Assembly: GCA_016183655.1 (NCBI GenBank)
Contig: JACPEH010000011.1
Location: forward strand, 1-64,000
Length of the DNA stretch: 64,000 nt
Direction of reading: 5' to 3'
Source: Rhodocyclales bacterium
GTDB lineage: Bacteria > Pseudomonadota > Gammaproteobacteria > Burkholderiales > Rhodocyclaceae
Position numbers and translations under genes: made by a program. The notes under the pieces were generated by a model. The model saw only the letters and a program-made list of their open reading frames with translations, did no database searches and had not been told where the DNA came from. Every line of letters begins with the position of its first letter. Position 1 is the stretch's first letter. Shown here piece by piece: positions 15,351-26,395 of the stretch.

Positions 15351-15671
15351 TCAGCGGCGGCCGATCAGCACGCCCAGCGCCAGACCGATTGCGGCGGCGA
15401 CGCCGACGGCCTGCCACGGATGCTCGTGCACGAAATCGTCGGTGGCGCGGGCGGCTGCCTTGGTGCGGTCGGCGATCGCGGCTTCGGCATCCTGCAGGCG
15501 GACCTTGGCGTCGCGCAGGCGCTCGGTGATGCGCTCGCGCAGTTCGCCGACCTTCTCGCCGGCCTGGCTGGCGGTGGCGCGCAGGATTTCCTCGGCGTCG
15601 GCGATGACGATCTTCATGTCGGAGACGAGCTTGTCCTTGGATGCGTTGGAGATGTCGGTAGTGTCGGCCAT
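15351..15671 (-). CDS. yqjD: DUF883/ElaB-YqjD family protein
   Basis: This 106-residue protein consists of a long charged coiled coil (residues about 10-80, DAEEILRATASQAGEKVGEL) followed by HEHPWQAVGVAAAIGLALGV and IGRR, the C-terminal tail-anchor of the ElaB/YqjD/DUF883 family. E. coli YqjD is an inner-membrane protein that binds ribosomes in stationary phase. It is the first gene of the yqjD-yqjE-yqjK-115aa operon; a purine-rich ribosome binding site (AGGAAG) precedes the ATG. Confidence 0.9.
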   Translation of the reverse strand: MADTTDISNASKDKLVSDMKIVIADAEEILRATASQAGEKVGELRERITERLRDAKVRLQDAEAAIADRTKAAARATDDFVHEHPWQAVGVAAAIGLALGVLIGRR

Positions 15672-15751
15672 GATGCTTCCTTTTCTTGAGGGTTTTCTTG
15701 GGGGAGTGAATCCGCCGTCAACAGCGTAGCGCGTCGCGCAGCGTTAGGCAA

Positions 15752-16534
15752 TCAAGCTGCATAGTCATAATCGATAGTCAGCGGCGCATGGTCGCTGAAG
15801 CGCTGCTCCTTGAAAACGGCGGCGGTGCGCGCCGTCGCGGCGATGCCCGGCGTCGCGAGCTGGTAGTCGAGCCGCCAGCCGACGTTCTTTGCCCAGGCCT
15901 GGCCGCGGTTCGACCACCACGTGTAGCAGTCGTCGGTGGCCTCCGGGTGCAGCCGGCGATAGGTATCCACCCAGCCGGCCTCGTCGAGCACGCGGCTCAG
16001 CCAGGCGCGCTCCTCGGGCAGGAAGCCGGAGTTCTTCTGGTTCGACTTCCAGTTCTTCAGGTCGATTTCCCGGTGGGCGATGTTCCAGTCGCCACAGACA
16101 ACGACCTCGCGCCCCTCGCGCGCCATGTCGGCGAGCAGCGGCAGGAAGTAGTCCATGAAGCGGAACTTGGCTTCCTGGCGTTCCGGCGAGCTGGAGCCGG
16201 ACGGCAGGTAGAGCGAGACCACCGAAAGGTTGCCGAAATCGGCGCGGATGAAGCGGCCCTCGGCGTCGAACTCGCCATGGCCGAGCCCCTCGACGACGCG
16301 GTCGGGTTGCCGCCGGCACCACAGGCCGACACCGCTGTAGCCCTTTTTCTCGGCGCAATGGTAGTAGGCGCGAAGGCCGTCCGGCGCGCGCATTTCGTCG
16401 GTGAGGTCGGCGTCCTGCGCCTTCAGTTCCTGCAGGCAGACGACATCGGCATTCTGCTCCTCCAGCCAGGGCAGCAAACCCTTGTTCCACGCAGAGCGGA
16501 TGCCGTTGAGATTCAGGGTGATGATGCGTAACAT
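15752..16534 (-). CDS. xth: Exodeoxyribonuclease III
   Basis: This 260-residue AP endonuclease/3'-5' exonuclease of the base-excision repair pathway is in the XthA/ExoA class: [24 protein letters not shown] (metal-binding Glu), [23 protein letters not shown] (Asp/Asn), and the terminal [11 protein letters not shown] with catalytic Asp-His. It is divergent from pyrE, with 47 bases in between, and works on the abasic sites that the nearby SMUG-type glycosylase would generate. Confidence 0.92.
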   Translation of the reverse strand: MLRIITLNLNGIRSAWNKGLLPWLEEQNADVVCLQELKAQDADLTDEMRAPDGLRAYYHCAEKKGYSGVGLWCRRQPDRVVEGLGHGEFDAEGRFIRADFGNLSVVSLYLPSGSSSPERQEAKFRFMDYFLPLLADMAREGREVVVCGDWNIAHREIDLKNWKSNQKNSGFLPEERAWLSRVLDEAGWVDTYRRLHPEATDDCYTWWSNRGQAWAKNVGWRLDYQLATPGIAATARTAAVFKEQRFSDHAPLTIDYDYAA

Positions 16535-16581
16535 GGGCGTCTCGCGCCGTGCAGACGGTGCACGGTCATAGAAGATTGCAA

Positions 16582-17226
16582 ATGGACTTTCGTCAGGAAT
16601 TCATCGAGTTCGCCGTCGGCCAGAACGTGCTGCGCTTCGGCGAGTTCAAGACCAAGGCGGGCCGGCTGTCGCCCTACTTCTTCAACGCCGGCCTGTTCAA
16701 CGACGGCGCCTCGCTCAACCGGCTGGCGCAATTCTACGCGAAGGCGATCATCGCCAGCGCCCTCGACGTCGACGTGCTGTTCGGGCCGGCCTACAAGGGC
16801 ATCCCGCTGGTTGCGGCGACCGCGATGGCGCTCGCGCAACAGGGCCGCAACCTGCCCTACGCCTACAACCGCAAGGAAGCGAAGGATCACGGCGAAGGCG
16901 GCACGCTGGTCGGCGCGCCGCTCGCCGGCCGTGTGCTGATCGTCGACGACGTGATCTCCGCCGGCACCTCGGTGCGCGAGTCGGTCGAGCTGATTCGTGC
17001 CGCCGGCGCCACGCCCTGCGGCGTCGTCATTGCGCTGGACCGCATGGAGCGCGGCAGCGGGGCGCTGTCGGCAGTGCAGGAGGTCGAGCGCGACTATGGC
17101 ATCCCGGTGGTGGCGGTGGCGACGCTGGAAGACCTGCTCGCCTTCCTTGGCGGTCGTGCCGACCTGAAGGCCAACGAAGCGGCGGTCGCCGCTTATCGCC
17201 GGGAGTACGGCGTTGCGCGCGGCTAG
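16582..17226 (+). CDS. pyrE: Orotate phosphoribosyltransferase
   Basis: This 214-residue enzyme converts orotate and PRPP to OMP in pyrimidine synthesis. It has the N-terminal [42 protein letters not shown] and the PRPP-binding [16 protein letters not shown]. The ATG at 16582 is preferred to an in-frame ATG 33 bases upstream, because MDFRQEF is the usual N-terminus. The 3' end overlaps the next gene by 14 bases. Confidence 0.93.
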   Translation: MDFRQEFIEFAVGQNVLRFGEFKTKAGRLSPYFFNAGLFNDGASLNRLAQFYAKAIIASALDVDVLFGPAYKGIPLVAATAMALAQQGRNLPYAYNRKEAKDHGEGGTLVGAPLAGRVLIVDDVISAGTSVRESVELIRAAGATPCGVVIALDRMERGSGALSAVQEVERDYGIPVVAVATLEDLLAFLGGRADLKANEAAVAAYRREYGVARG

Positions 17227-17833
17227 GCTGGCGCTGTTGCTGGCGGCTGCGGCTACAAGCCTGCCGGCGGCTGCGGCGGCGAACATCCTCTGCTGCAACG
17301 ACGAGCGAGGCAAGCAGGTGTGCGGCGACATCCTGCCGGCGGCCTGCGTCGGTCGCGCCTATCGCGAGATCGGGGCCAACGGCGTCGTCGTGCGCCAGGT
17401 GGACGCCCCGCTGACGCCTGAGCAGCGCGCGCTGCGCGCCGCCGAGGAGCGCAAGAAGAAGGAAGCCGAGGAGGCGGCGAACGAGCAGCGCCGGCTCGAT
17501 TCGGCGCTGCTGCAGACCTACGGCAGCGAAGCCGACATCGACCTGATGCGGCAGCGTGCCGAAGCCGATACGCTGGCCGGAATCAAGGCGGCGGAGGCGA
17601 AGATCGTCGAGGCGAAGAAGCGGCGCAAGAAATTCGAGGACGAGGCCGAGTTCTACAAAAAGAGAACGCTGCCGCCGGAAATCGAGAAGGGGCTCAAGGA
17701 CGCCGATTTCGACATCCAGGCGCAGCAGGAGCTGATCGGCGCGAAACAGAAAGAGCTCGGCGCGATCAAGGCGAAGTACGACGAGGACAAGCGCCGCTAT
17801 CAGGAACTGAAGCGGGTGCGCGTGCGGCAGTAA
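17213..17833 (+). CDS. Periplasmic coiled-coil protein
   Basis: This 206-residue protein has a signal peptide ([19 protein letters not shown]), a short cysteine-containing region ([20 protein letters not shown], reminiscent of DUF4124-type proteins) and then a long charged coiled coil from about residue 70 to the end ([20 protein letters not shown] onward). It begins with TTG at 17213 inside the end of pyrE; no better start gives the signal peptide. It is followed by a bidirectional terminator. Function unknown, likely an envelope structural or accessory protein. Confidence 0.7.
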   Translation: MRAARLALLLAAAATSLPAAAAANILCCNDERGKQVCGDILPAACVGRAYREIGANGVVVRQVDAPLTPEQRALRAAEERKKKEAEEAANEQRRLDSALLQTYGSEADIDLMRQRAEADTLAGIKAAEAKIVEAKKRRKKFEDEAEFYKKRTLPPEIEKGLKDADFDIQAQQELIGAKQKELGAIKAKYDEDKRRYQELKRVRVRQ

Positions 17834-17844
17834 CGCTCACGAAA

Positions 17845-17870
17845 AAACGGCGCCGTCAGGCGCCGTTTTT
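17845..17870. terminator. Bidirectional intrinsic terminator
   Basis: AAACGGCGCC (17845-17854), loop GTCA and GGCGCCGTTT (17859-17868) form a strong stem, with A residues on the left and T residues on the right. It lies between the convergent coiled-coil gene and gatB and can serve both. Confidence 0.85.
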
Positions 17871-17892
17871 CATTTCCGCGGCGGCGAAAATC

Positions 17893-19341
17893 TCAGGACA
17901 GTTTCTGCTTCAGCAGTTCGTTGACCTGCTGCGGGTTGGCCTTGCCCTTGGTCGCCTTCATCGCCTGGCCGACCAACGCGTTGAACGCCTTCTCCTTGCC
18001 GGCCTTGAATTCGGCGACCATCGCCGCGTTGGCGGCGAGCACCTCGTCGATCAGCTTCTCGATGGCGCCGCTGTCGGTGATCTGCTTCAGTCCCTGCTTC
18101 TCGATGATCTCGTCGGCCGAACTGCCTTCGCCGTTCCACAGCGCCTCGAACACCTTCTTGGCGATGTTGTTGGAGATCGTGTTGTCGGCGATCCGTGCCA
18201 CCAGCCCGCCCAATTGGGCGGCGGCGACCGGCGAATCGGCCAGTTCGCGCTCATCCTTGTTCAGGCGCGCGGCGAGGTCGACCATCACCCAGTTGGCGCA
18301 GGGTTTGGCGGCAGCCTTGCCGGCGACGGCGACGGTCGCTTCGTAGAAGTCGGCAACTTCCAGCGAGGCGGTCAGCGTCGTCGCGTCGTAGGCGGACAGG
18401 CCGTAGTCGGCAATGAAGCGCTGCTTCTTCGCTTCCGGCAATTCGGGCATCCCCGCGCGCGTGCGCTCGACCCAGTCGCGCGAGATGACCAGCGGCAGCA
18501 GGTCGGGGTCAGGGAAGTAGCGGTAGTCGTGCGCGTCCTCCTTGGTACGCATGACGCGCGTCTCGCCCGTCTCCGGGTCGAACAGCACGGTCGCCTGCTG
18601 GATCTTCCGTCCTTCCTCGATCTCGTTGATCTGCCACTGGATCTCGTAGTCGATCGCCTGTTGCAGGAAGCGGAAGGAGTTCAGGTTCTTGATTTCGCGG
18701 CGCGTGCCGAGCGGCTGGCCGGGGCGGCGCACCGAGACGTTGGCGTCGCAGCGGAACGAACCTTCCTGCATGTTGCCATCGCAGATGCCGATCCAGCGCA
18801 CCAGCGCGTGCAGCGCCCGGGCGTAGGCGACCGCTTCGGCCGACGAGGCCATGTCCGGCTCGGTGACGATCTCCAGCAGCGGCGTACCGGCACGGTTCAG
18901 GTCGATCCCCGACTTGCCGTGGAAGTCCTCGTGTAGCGACTTGCCGGCGTCCTCTTCAAGATGCGCGCGAGTCAGTCGCACCGATTTCTCGTAAGCCTTG
19001 TCGCCCTGCCCGACCTGGATCGCCAAGTTGCCGCCGACGACGACCGGCAGCTCGAACTGGCTGATCTGGTAGCCCTTCGGCAGGTCGGGGTAGAAGTAGT
19101 TCTTGCGCGCAAAGACCGACTTCGGCGCGACCTCGGCGCCGATCGCCAGGCCAAACTTGATCGCGCATTCGACGGCGCCGCGGTTCAACACCGGCAGCAC
19201 GCCGGGCAGCGCCAGGTCGACGGCGCAGGCCTGCGTGTTCGGCGCGGCGCCAAAGGCGGTCGAGGCGCCGGAAAAGATCTTGGACCGGGTCGAGAGCTGC
19301 GCGTGCGTCTCGATGCCGATGACGACTTCCCATTGGTTCAT
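17893..19341 (-). CDS. gatB: Aspartyl/glutamyl-tRNA amidotransferase subunit B
   Basis: This 482-residue subunit of the GatCAB complex recognises mischarged Glu-tRNA(Gln)/Asp-tRNA(Asn) and activates it for amidation. It begins [20 protein letters not shown] and has [20 protein letters not shown] and [16 protein letters not shown], while the C-terminal YqeY-like domain ends [13 protein letters not shown]. It is the last gene of gatC-gatA-lipoprotein-gatB; a 16-base gap separates it from the lipoprotein gene. Confidence 0.93.
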   Translation of the reverse strand: MNQWEVVIGIETHAQLSTRSKIFSGASTAFGAAPNTQACAVDLALPGVLPVLNRGAVECAIKFGLAIGAEVAPKSVFARKNYFYPDLPKGYQISQFELPVVVGGNLAIQVGQGDKAYEKSVRLTRAHLEEDAGKSLHEDFHGKSGIDLNRAGTPLLEIVTEPDMASSAEAVAYARALHALVRWIGICDGNMQEGSFRCDANVSVRRPGQPLGTRREIKNLNSFRFLQQAIDYEIQWQINEIEEGRKIQQATVLFDPETGETRVMRTKEDAHDYRYFPDPDLLPLVISRDWVERTRAGMPELPEAKKQRFIADYGLSAYDATTLTASLEVADFYEATVAVAGKAAAKPCANWVMVDLAARLNKDERELADSPVAAAQLGGLVARIADNTISNNIAKKVFEALWNGEGSSADEIIEKQGLKQITDSGAIEKLIDEVLAANAAMVAEFKAGKEKAFNALVGQAMKATKGKANPQQVNELLKQKLS

Positions 19342-19357
19342 GCTGGTTCCTGTCTTT

Positions 19358-19888
19358 TTACACGCAGCGGCCGGTCTTGTTGTCGATCAGGATCGGCCAC
19401 AGATATTCGAAGGCGTTGCCTTGGCACTTGGCGGTGCACTCGTTGAAGGCGACGGTGACGCGCGAGCCCTGCTCCCACACGCGTACGGCGCAGGCGTCGG
19501 TCTTCGTCGTCATTGTCACCGGGTGCTGCTTCTTGTCGACCTGTGCGAAGTCCTTGAATTCGAAGCGGCAGATGCCGTGCTTCGGGATGTTGACCTCGGC
19601 GGCGAAGCGCTTCACCTCGTCCTCCTTGACCTGCAGATCGAGCTTGCCGCGCGTACCGGTGACCTCGTCGCGGAAGTTGCAGCGGGTCTTCACGGTGATC
19701 GGCTTGATCGGCATCGGTTTCAGGTTGCGGCCGACCAGGTGCTTGAGCGGTTGCGACTCGATGTGCGGCTTCTCCACCTTGGGCGGGGGTGGGGGCGGCG
19801 GCGGGGCCGGCGGAGGCGGAGGCGGTTCCGGCGTGGCGCATGCGCCAAGCAAGAGCGCCATTGTCAGCGCGGAAAGACGTGCGAGCAT
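19358..19888 (-). CDS. Proline-rich lipoprotein inserted in the gatCAB operon
   Basis: This 176-residue protein has a lipoprotein signal ([18 protein letters not shown], lipobox LGAC, Cys17). A proline tract of 15 residues over residues about 20-36 forms a rigid linker. A folded domain follows from about residue 60 with five cysteines ([33 protein letters not shown]), which could form disulfides in the periplasm. No family recognised. It lies four bases after gatA and 16 before gatB, so it is transcribed with tRNA-amidation genes although its location must be different. Confidence 0.75.
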   Translation of the reverse strand: MLARLSALTMALLLGACATPEPPPPPPAPPPPPPPPKVEKPHIESQPLKHLVGRNLKPMPIKPITVKTRCNFRDEVTGTRGKLDLQVKEDEVKRFAAEVNIPKHGICRFEFKDFAQVDKKQHPVTMTTKTDACAVRVWEQGSRVTVAFNECTAKCQGNAFEYLWPILIDNKTGRCV

Positions 19889-19892
19889 GTAC

Positions 19893-21341
19893 TTACTCCC
19901 CGGGCTTCCTCAGGTGCCAACCGGTTGCCTGCTGGTAGCGGTGGGCGGCGTTGAGCAGGCGCGCTTCGGCAAAGTAATCGCCGATCAGCTGCAGGCCGAC
20001 CGGCAGCCCGCCGGCGAAACCGCAGGGGATCGACATCCCCGGCAGGCCGGCCAGGTTGACGGCGATCGTGTAGATGTCGGAGAGGTACATCTGCACCGGG
20101 TCGGCCGACTTCTCGCCGAGGCCGAAGGCGGTGCACGGGCTGGTCGGCCCCATGATCACGTCGCAGCGCTTGAAGGCCTCGACGAAGTCGTTGGCGATCA
20201 GGCGGCGGATGCGCTGCGCCTGCAGGTAGTAGGCGTCGTAGTAGCCGTGCGAGAGCACGTAGGTGCCGATCAGGATGCGCCGCTTCACTTCGGCGCCGAA
20301 GCCCTGGGCGCGGCTCTTCCGGTACATGTCGTCGAGGTCGCCGTAGTCCGCGGCGCGATAGCCGTAGCGCACGCCGTCGAAGCGCGACAGGTTGGAGCTG
20401 GCCTCGGCCGGCGCGATCACGTAGTAGGCGGCGACGCCGTGCTGCATGTTCGGCAGCGAGACCTCGATGGTCTCGGCGCCGAGCTTGCGGTATTCGGCGA
20501 TGGCCTCCTGCACCGCAGTCATCACGCCGGCGTCGCAGCCTTCGCCGTAGAACTCCTTGGGCAGGCCGATCTTCAGCCCGGCCAGCGGCTTCTCCAGATC
20601 GCGGGTGTAGTCCTCGGTGGCGCGTTCGAGCGAGGTCGAATCCTTGTCGTCGAAGCCGGCCATGACGTTCAGCATCAGCGCGCAGTCCTCGGCGCTGCGC
20701 GCCATCGGGCCGGCCTGGTCGAGCGACGAGGCGAAGGCGATCATGCCCCAGCGGCTGACCACGCCATAGGTCGGCTTCAGCCCGGTCAGGTTGCACAGCG
20801 CCGCCGGCTGGCGGATCGAGCCGCCGGTGTCGGTGCCGGTGGCGGCCGGCGCCATCAGCGCGGCGACCGCCGCGGCGGAGCCGCCCGACGAGCCGCCGGG
20901 AACGCGCTTCACGTCCCACGGGTTCTTTACCGCGCCGAAGTACGAGGTCTCGTTCGACGAACCCATGGCGAACTCGTCCATGTTGGTCTTGCCGAGGTTG
21001 ACCGCGCCGGCGGCGTCGAATTTCCCGATCACCGTCGCGTCGTAGGGGCTGACGAAGTTGTCGAGCATCTTCGAGCCGCAGGTGGTCCGCCAGCCCTGGG
21101 CGCAGAAGATGTCCTTCTGCGCGATCGGGATGCCGGTCAGCGGGCCGGCGTCGCCGGCGGCGAGGCGGGCGTCGGCGGCGCCGGCCTGAGCCAGGCTCTT
21201 CTCCGCGTCGACGGTGATGAAGGCGTTGATCTCCGGGTTCAGCCGGGCGATGCGGTCGAGGTAGAGCTGCGTCAGTTCGACCGACGAAACCTGCCGGGCG
21301 GCGAGGGCGGCGCCGAGTTCCTTGAGCGTCTTGCCGATCAT
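19893..21341 (-). CDS. gatA: Aspartyl/glutamyl-tRNA amidotransferase subunit A
   Basis: This 482-residue amidase subunit releases ammonia from glutamine for the GatCAB reaction. The amidase signature is present ([17 protein letters not shown] followed by [15 protein letters not shown], with the Ser-cisSer-Lys machinery), along with [16 protein letters not shown]. The ATG at 21341 overlaps the gatC stop (ATGA). A much longer frame continues upstream but only reads through gatC in another frame. Confidence 0.93.
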   Translation of the reverse strand: MIGKTLKELGAALAARQVSSVELTQLYLDRIARLNPEINAFITVDAEKSLAQAGAADARLAAGDAGPLTGIPIAQKDIFCAQGWRTTCGSKMLDNFVSPYDATVIGKFDAAGAVNLGKTNMDEFAMGSSNETSYFGAVKNPWDVKRVPGGSSGGSAAAVAALMAPAATGTDTGGSIRQPAALCNLTGLKPTYGVVSRWGMIAFASSLDQAGPMARSAEDCALMLNVMAGFDDKDSTSLERATEDYTRDLEKPLAGLKIGLPKEFYGEGCDAGVMTAVQEAIAEYRKLGAETIEVSLPNMQHGVAAYYVIAPAEASSNLSRFDGVRYGYRAADYGDLDDMYRKSRAQGFGAEVKRRILIGTYVLSHGYYDAYYLQAQRIRRLIANDFVEAFKRCDVIMGPTSPCTAFGLGEKSADPVQMYLSDIYTIAVNLAGLPGMSIPCGFAGGLPVGLQLIGDYFAEARLLNAAHRYQQATGWHLRKPGE

Positions 21342-21625
21342 TCGATCACCTTTGGCACCAGGTAGAGGCCGGCTTCGGTCTCCGGGGCGACGGCCTGGAA
21401 GGCTTCGCGGCGGTTTTCCTCGCTGACGCGGTCCTCGCGCAGGCGCTGCGCGACGTCCTGCGCATGCGCCATCGGCTCGATGCCTTTGGTGTCGACGGCC
21501 TGCATGGCCTCGATCAGCGTGAAGATTCCGTTGAGGTGGCCGAGGGTGGTCTGCGCCTCGGCTTCGCTGATGTCGAGGCGCGCCAGATGGGCGACGCGCC
21601 GGACCTGTTCGAGTGTGAGCGACAT
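21338..21625 (-). CDS. gatC: Aspartyl/glutamyl-tRNA amidotransferase subunit C
   Basis: This 95-residue small subunit stabilises GatA. It starts [20 protein letters not shown] and has [19 protein letters not shown] and [17 protein letters not shown], the GatC pattern. First gene of the gat operon, divergent from mreB across a 117-bp region with AT-rich stretches (21650-21680) that should hold promoters for both directions; a TTGACA (21654-21659) is present, but no well-spaced -10 can be assigned. Confidence 0.92.
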   Translation of the reverse strand: MSLTLEQVRRVAHLARLDISEAEAQTTLGHLNGIFTLIEAMQAVDTKGIEPMAHAQDVAQRLREDRVSEENRREAFQAVAPETEAGLYLVPKVIE

Positions 21626-21688
21626 GGGGGTGCGGTGAACCTAAAGTCTTATATTGACAAGCCTTATAGGGTATCATGAACCCTTTGA

Positions 21689-22786
<1,098 letters not shown>

Positions 22787-22832
22787 GCGCTGCTGCGCCG
22801 ACCTGCGTTTTTGTGAACATCCGAAAGTCCAT

Positions 22833-22856
22833 CGCAGAGGCGCAGAGGCGCAGAGG
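22833..22856. repeat. Three tandem CGCAGAGG octamers in the mreB-mreC gap
   Basis: CGCAGAGG occurs three times without spacing (22833-22856). CTCTGCG at 22884-22890 can pair with any of the copies to form alternative hairpins. The rest of the 161-bp gap (22787-22947) is GC-rich with CGGCGCTCCGGCGCTG near its end. The sequence resembles dispersed GCAGAGGC-type repeats of GC-rich Proteobacteria. No additional copy was found here. Confidence 0.6.
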
Positions 22857-22947
22857 TAACCCAGAGCGCTGCATGGCGGTTTTCTCTGCGAACCCTCCGC
22901 ACCTCGGCGCTCCGGCGCTGGGTGTTTCTTTCCGCCTTCGCTAGTCC

Positions 22948-23883
22948 GTGGCCGCCTTCGATCACACGCCTCCCCCCTTCTTCAAGCGCGGGCCGGCGCC
23001 GCTGGCCATGCTGACGCTGTACGTGGCCGTCGCAGTGTCGCTGCTGGTGCTCGACGCCAGGTTCCACTATCTCGACATGCTGCGGCAGGTGCTAGGGGTG
23101 GTCACCCACCCGCTGCAGCAGCTGGCGCATGCGCCGGCCCGCGGCGTGTCGCAGGCCGGCGAATATTTCCAGAGCGTCGATGCGCTGCAGGACGAGAACC
23201 AGCGCCTGAAGCACGCCAAGCTGGAGAATGCGCCGTTGACACTTCGCCTGCAGCAACTGGAGGCCGAGAATGCCCGCCTGCGCCGGCTGCTGGCGGTCAA
23301 GGAGCGGCAGCCGGCCAGCGGCCAGGTGGCGCAGATCCTGTACACCGCCCGCGATCCGTTCACGCGCCGCGTCGTCGTGGACAAGGGGCAGCAGGACAAG
23401 ATCGCCGCCGGCCAGCCGGTGGTGGACGATGCCGGCATCGTCGGCCAGGTGACGCGCGTCTATCCCTTCGTTTCCGAGGTCACGCTGATTACCGACAAGG
23501 ATCAGGCGATTCCGGTACAGATCGTCCGCAACGGCTTGCGCTCGGTGGTTTTCGGCCTCGGCAACGGCCAGCTCGAACTGCGCTTCATGCCGGCCAACGC
23601 CGACGTCCAGCCCGGCGACCTGCTGGTGACCTCGGGGCTCGACGGCATCTTCCTGCCCGGCTTTCCGGTGGCGAAGGTGCTCAACATCGAACGCGACACT
23701 TCCTATTCCTTCGCGCGCATCATCTGCACGCCGGTGGCCGGCGTCGAGAATTTCGGCGAGGTGATGGTGCTGGCGCAGCGCGAAGCGCCGCCACCGCGGC
23801 CGGAACCGGCGGAAGCGGTCGACGGTGCGCCGGAAGAGAAGGCGGCCAAGGCGAAGAAGAAGCGCCCGCCGCGCAAACCCTGA
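22948..23883 (+). CDS. mreC: Rod shape-determining protein MreC
   Basis: This 311-residue bitopic membrane protein has a cytoplasmic start, a transmembrane segment (MLTLYVAVAVSLLVLDA, residues about 21-37), a periplasmic coiled coil (DENQRLKHAKLENAPLTLRL) and the MreC beta-domain (ILYTARDPFTRRVVVDKG; DAGIVGQVTRVYPFVSEVTL; PGDLLVTSGLDGIFLPGFPV). It connects MreB filaments to PBP2 in the elongasome. The C-terminal 45 residues are proline/lysine-rich. Start is GTG at 22948. Confidence 0.92.
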   Translation: MAAFDHTPPPFFKRGPAPLAMLTLYVAVAVSLLVLDARFHYLDMLRQVLGVVTHPLQQLAHAPARGVSQAGEYFQSVDALQDENQRLKHAKLENAPLTLRLQQLEAENARLRRLLAVKERQPASGQVAQILYTARDPFTRRVVVDKGQQDKIAAGQPVVDDAGIVGQVTRVYPFVSEVTLITDKDQAIPVQIVRNGLRSVVFGLGNGQLELRFMPANADVQPGDLLVTSGLDGIFLPGFPVAKVLNIERDTSYSFARIICTPVAGVENFGEVMVLAQREAPPPRPEPAEAVDGAPEEKAAKAKKKRPPRKP

Positions 23884-23899
23884 TGCCGAGGCCCGACTG

Positions 23900-24421
23900 A
23901 TGCAAACCACTTTTTCCTCGTCGCGCATCCTGCTGCCGGTCAGGCCGTGGTTCATCGCGCTGTCGCTGATCGTCGCGCTGTTGCTCAACATGCTGCCGAC
24001 CGCGTGGTGGCCGGGGGTGCCCGACTGGGTGGCGCTGGTCCTCTGCTTCTGGAGCGTGCGCGAGTTCCGCAAGGTCGGCATGGGCTGGGCCTTTCTGCTC
24101 GGCCTGGCGATGGACGTCGCCGACGCCAGCCTGATGGGGCAGCATGCGCTGGCCTACGTGCTGCTCGCCTACGGCGCCGCGGCGGTATCGCGCCGCATCC
24201 TGTGGTTCCCGCTGCTGCAGCAGGCGCTGCAGATCCTGCCGCTGCTGTTCCTGGTGCCGGCCATCCAGTTCGGCGCGCGCATGCTCGCCGGCGGCGAATT
24301 CCCCGGCTTCGGCTTCTTCGCCTGGCCGCTGGTCGCCGCGCTGCTGTGGGTGCCGCTGACCTTCATGCTGCTGCTGCCGCAATACCAGCCGGTCGAGCGT
24401 GACGCCAACCGCCCGATCTGA
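23900..24421 (+). CDS. mreD: Rod shape-determining protein MreD
   Basis: This 173-residue integral membrane protein has five to six hydrophobic segments (WFIALSLIVALLLNMLPTAW, WVALVLCFWSVREF, GWAFLLGLAMDVADASLMGQ, LAYVLLAYGAA and so on); the GLAMDVADASLMGQHAL stretch is characteristic of MreD. It is a membrane component of the elongasome between MreC and PBP2/RodA. The ATG at 23900 is chosen over upstream basic codons that overlap the mreC end. Confidence 0.9.
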   Translation: MQTTFSSSRILLPVRPWFIALSLIVALLLNMLPTAWWPGVPDWVALVLCFWSVREFRKVGMGWAFLLGLAMDVADASLMGQHALAYVLLAYGAAAVSRRILWFPLLQQALQILPLLFLVPAIQFGARMLAGGEFPGFGFFAWPLVAALLWVPLTFMLLLPQYQPVERDANRPI

Positions 24422-24490
24422 GGCTGCCGAAGGATGTCGCGCACCGATGTTCTTGCCGTCGCCTTGCCCGACCGTCCTGGCTGATTGACC

Positions 24491-26395
24491 ATGCGCCGGC
24501 GCCACGACCCTTTCCACCATCAGGACGGCGACCTCGAACGCTTCCGCTTCCGGCTCGGCTTCGCCGCCGTGGCCGTGCTGGCGGCGTTCGCCGTGCTGTT
24601 CGCCCGCTTCGTCTGGCTGCAGGTCGTCCAGCACGACTACTACACGACGCGCGCCGAGGGTAACCGTATCTCGCTGGTGCCGGTGACGCCGAACCGCGGC
24701 GTCATCGTCGACCGCAACGGCGTCGTGCTGGCACGCAACTACTCGGCGTTCACGCTGGAGATCACGCCGTCGCGGGTGCACGACCTGGAAGCGACGATCG
24801 ACGCGGTGTCCGAGCTGATCGAGGTGCAGGCCAAGGATCGCAAGCGCTTCAAGAAACTGATGGAGGAGTCGAAGAATTTCGAGTCGATTCCGATCCGCAC
24901 CCGGCTTACCGACAAGGAAGTCGCCACCTTCGCCGCCAACCGCTTTCGTTTTCCCGGCGTCGAGGTCAAGGCCCGCCTCTTCCGCCAGTATCCGCTCGGC
25001 GACATCGGCTCGCACGCCCTCGGCTACATCGGCCGGGTCAATGACCGCGATCTGGAGACGATCGCCAAGGCCGAGCAGGAAGCCAACTACAAGGGCACCG
25101 ACCATTTCGGCAAGACCGGCCTCGAACAGAAATACGAATTCCACCTGCACGGGCAGACCGGCTACGAGGAGGTCGAGGTCGACGCCGGCGGACGCGCGGT
25201 GCGCAGCCTGTCGCGGACGCCGCCGGTGCCCGGCAACAACCTGATGCTGACGCTCGACGTCAAGCTGCAGCAGATCACCGAGCAGGCCTTCGGCGAGCGG
25301 CGCGGCGCCCTGGTGGCGATCGAGCCGGAGACCGGTGGCATCCTGGCGCTGGTGTCCACGCCGACCTTCGACCCGAATCTCTTCGTCGACGGCATCCGCT
25401 CCGACGACTGGGACGCCTACAACAACGACCCGGACAAGCCGATGATCAACCGCGCCATCTACGGCGCCTACCCGCCGGGTTCGACGTTCAAGCCGTTCAT
25501 GGCGCTGGCGGCGCTGGAAACCGGCAAGCGCACGCCGCAGCAGACGATCTCCGATCCCGGCTTCTACAACTTCGGCGGCCACCAGTTCCGCGACGACAAG
25601 AAGGGTGGTCACGGCTCGGTCGATATGTACAAGTCGATCGTGCATTCGTGCGATACCTACTACTACATGCTCGCCAACGACATGGGTATCGACAACATCG
25701 CCAACTTCATGGGGCAGATGGGACTCGGCCAGCGCACCGGCATCGACATCGAGGGCGAGTCCGAGGGTGTGCTGCCGTCGCCGGCATGGAAGAAGAAGCG
25801 CTTCAAGAAGCCGGAGCAGCAGAAGTGGTACGCCGGCGAAACCATCTCGATCGGTATCGGCCAGGGCTACAACGCCTACACGCCGCTGCAGCTGGCGCTG
25901 GCGACGGCGACGCTGGCCAACGACGGCGTCATGTTCCGTCCGCACATCGTCAAGTACGTCACCGATTCGAAGAGCGGCGAGAAGACCATGGTCGAGCCGG
26001 CGCCGATCCGTCACGTACCGCTAAAGCAGCAGAACATCGACGTGATCAAGAAGGCGATGATCGGGGTGAACAAGGAGGGCACCGGCGCCCGCGCCTTTGC
26101 CGGCGCCGAGTACGAATCGGCCGGCAAGACCGGCACGGCGCAGGTGTACAGCCTGAAGGGTGAAAAATACGAGGCCGGCAAGGTCAAGGAGCGGATGCGC
26201 GACCACGCGCTGTTCATCGCCTTCGCGCCGGCCGACAAGCCGAAGATCGCGTTGGCCGTCCTGGTCGAGAACGGCGGTTTCGGCGCGCAGTCGGCGGCGC
26301 CGATTGCGCGCATGGTGTTCGACTACTACCTGCTCGGCAAGCTGCCCAAGGGGGCGGCGCCGGAGGATGAAAAGGCGTTGGAGGCGGAAGAATGA
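24491..26395 (+). CDS. mrdA: Penicillin-binding protein 2 (elongasome transpeptidase)
   Basis: This 634-residue class B PBP cross-links peptidoglycan during elongation. It has a short cytoplasmic tail, one transmembrane helix (about residues 24-44), a PBP dimerisation/pedestal domain (TPNRGVIVDRNGVVLARNYS) and a transpeptidase domain with PPGSTFKPF (SxxK, Ser331), HSCDTYYY (SxN equivalent SCD) and KTGTAQ. The ATG at 24491 is taken; a TTG six bases earlier is less likely. The stop overlaps the rodA start (ATGA). Confidence 0.93.
   Translation: MRRRHDPFHHQDGDLERFRFRLGFAAVAVLAAFAVLFARFVWLQVVQHDYYTTRAEGNRISLVPVTPNRGVIVDRNGVVLARNYSAFTLEITPSRVHDLEATIDAVSELIEVQAKDRKRFKKLMEESKNFESIPIRTRLTDKEVATFAANRFRFPGVEVKARLFRQYPLGDIGSHALGYIGRVNDRDLETIAKAEQEANYKGTDHFGKTGLEQKYEFHLHGQTGYEEVEVDAGGRAVRSLSRTPPVPGNNLMLTLDVKLQQITEQAFGERRGALVAIEPETGGILALVSTPTFDPNLFVDGIRSDDWDAYNNDPDKPMINRAIYGAYPPGSTFKPFMALAALETGKRTPQQTISDPGFYNFGGHQFRDDKKGGHGSVDMYKSIVHSCDTYYYMLANDMGIDNIANFMGQMGLGQRTGIDIEGESEGVLPSPAWKKKRFKKPEQQKWYAGETISIGIGQGYNAYTPLQLALATATLANDGVMFRPHIVKYVTDSKSGEKTMVEPAPIRHVPLKQQNIDVIKKAMIGVNKEGTGARAFAGAEYESAGKTGTAQVYSLKGEKYEAGKVKERMRDHALFIAFAPADKPKIALAVLVENGGFGAQSAAPIARMVFDYYLLGKLPKGAAPEDEKALEAEE

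Noticed and set aside
19377..21365. Long plus-strand open frame opposite gatA
   Set aside because: Antisense to gatA and the lipoprotein gene; composition typical of reverse-frame artefacts.
22833..22856. Tandem octamers as a CRISPR-like or minisatellite array
   Set aside because: Only three 8-bp copies without spacers; not a CRISPR. Kept as a simple repeat.
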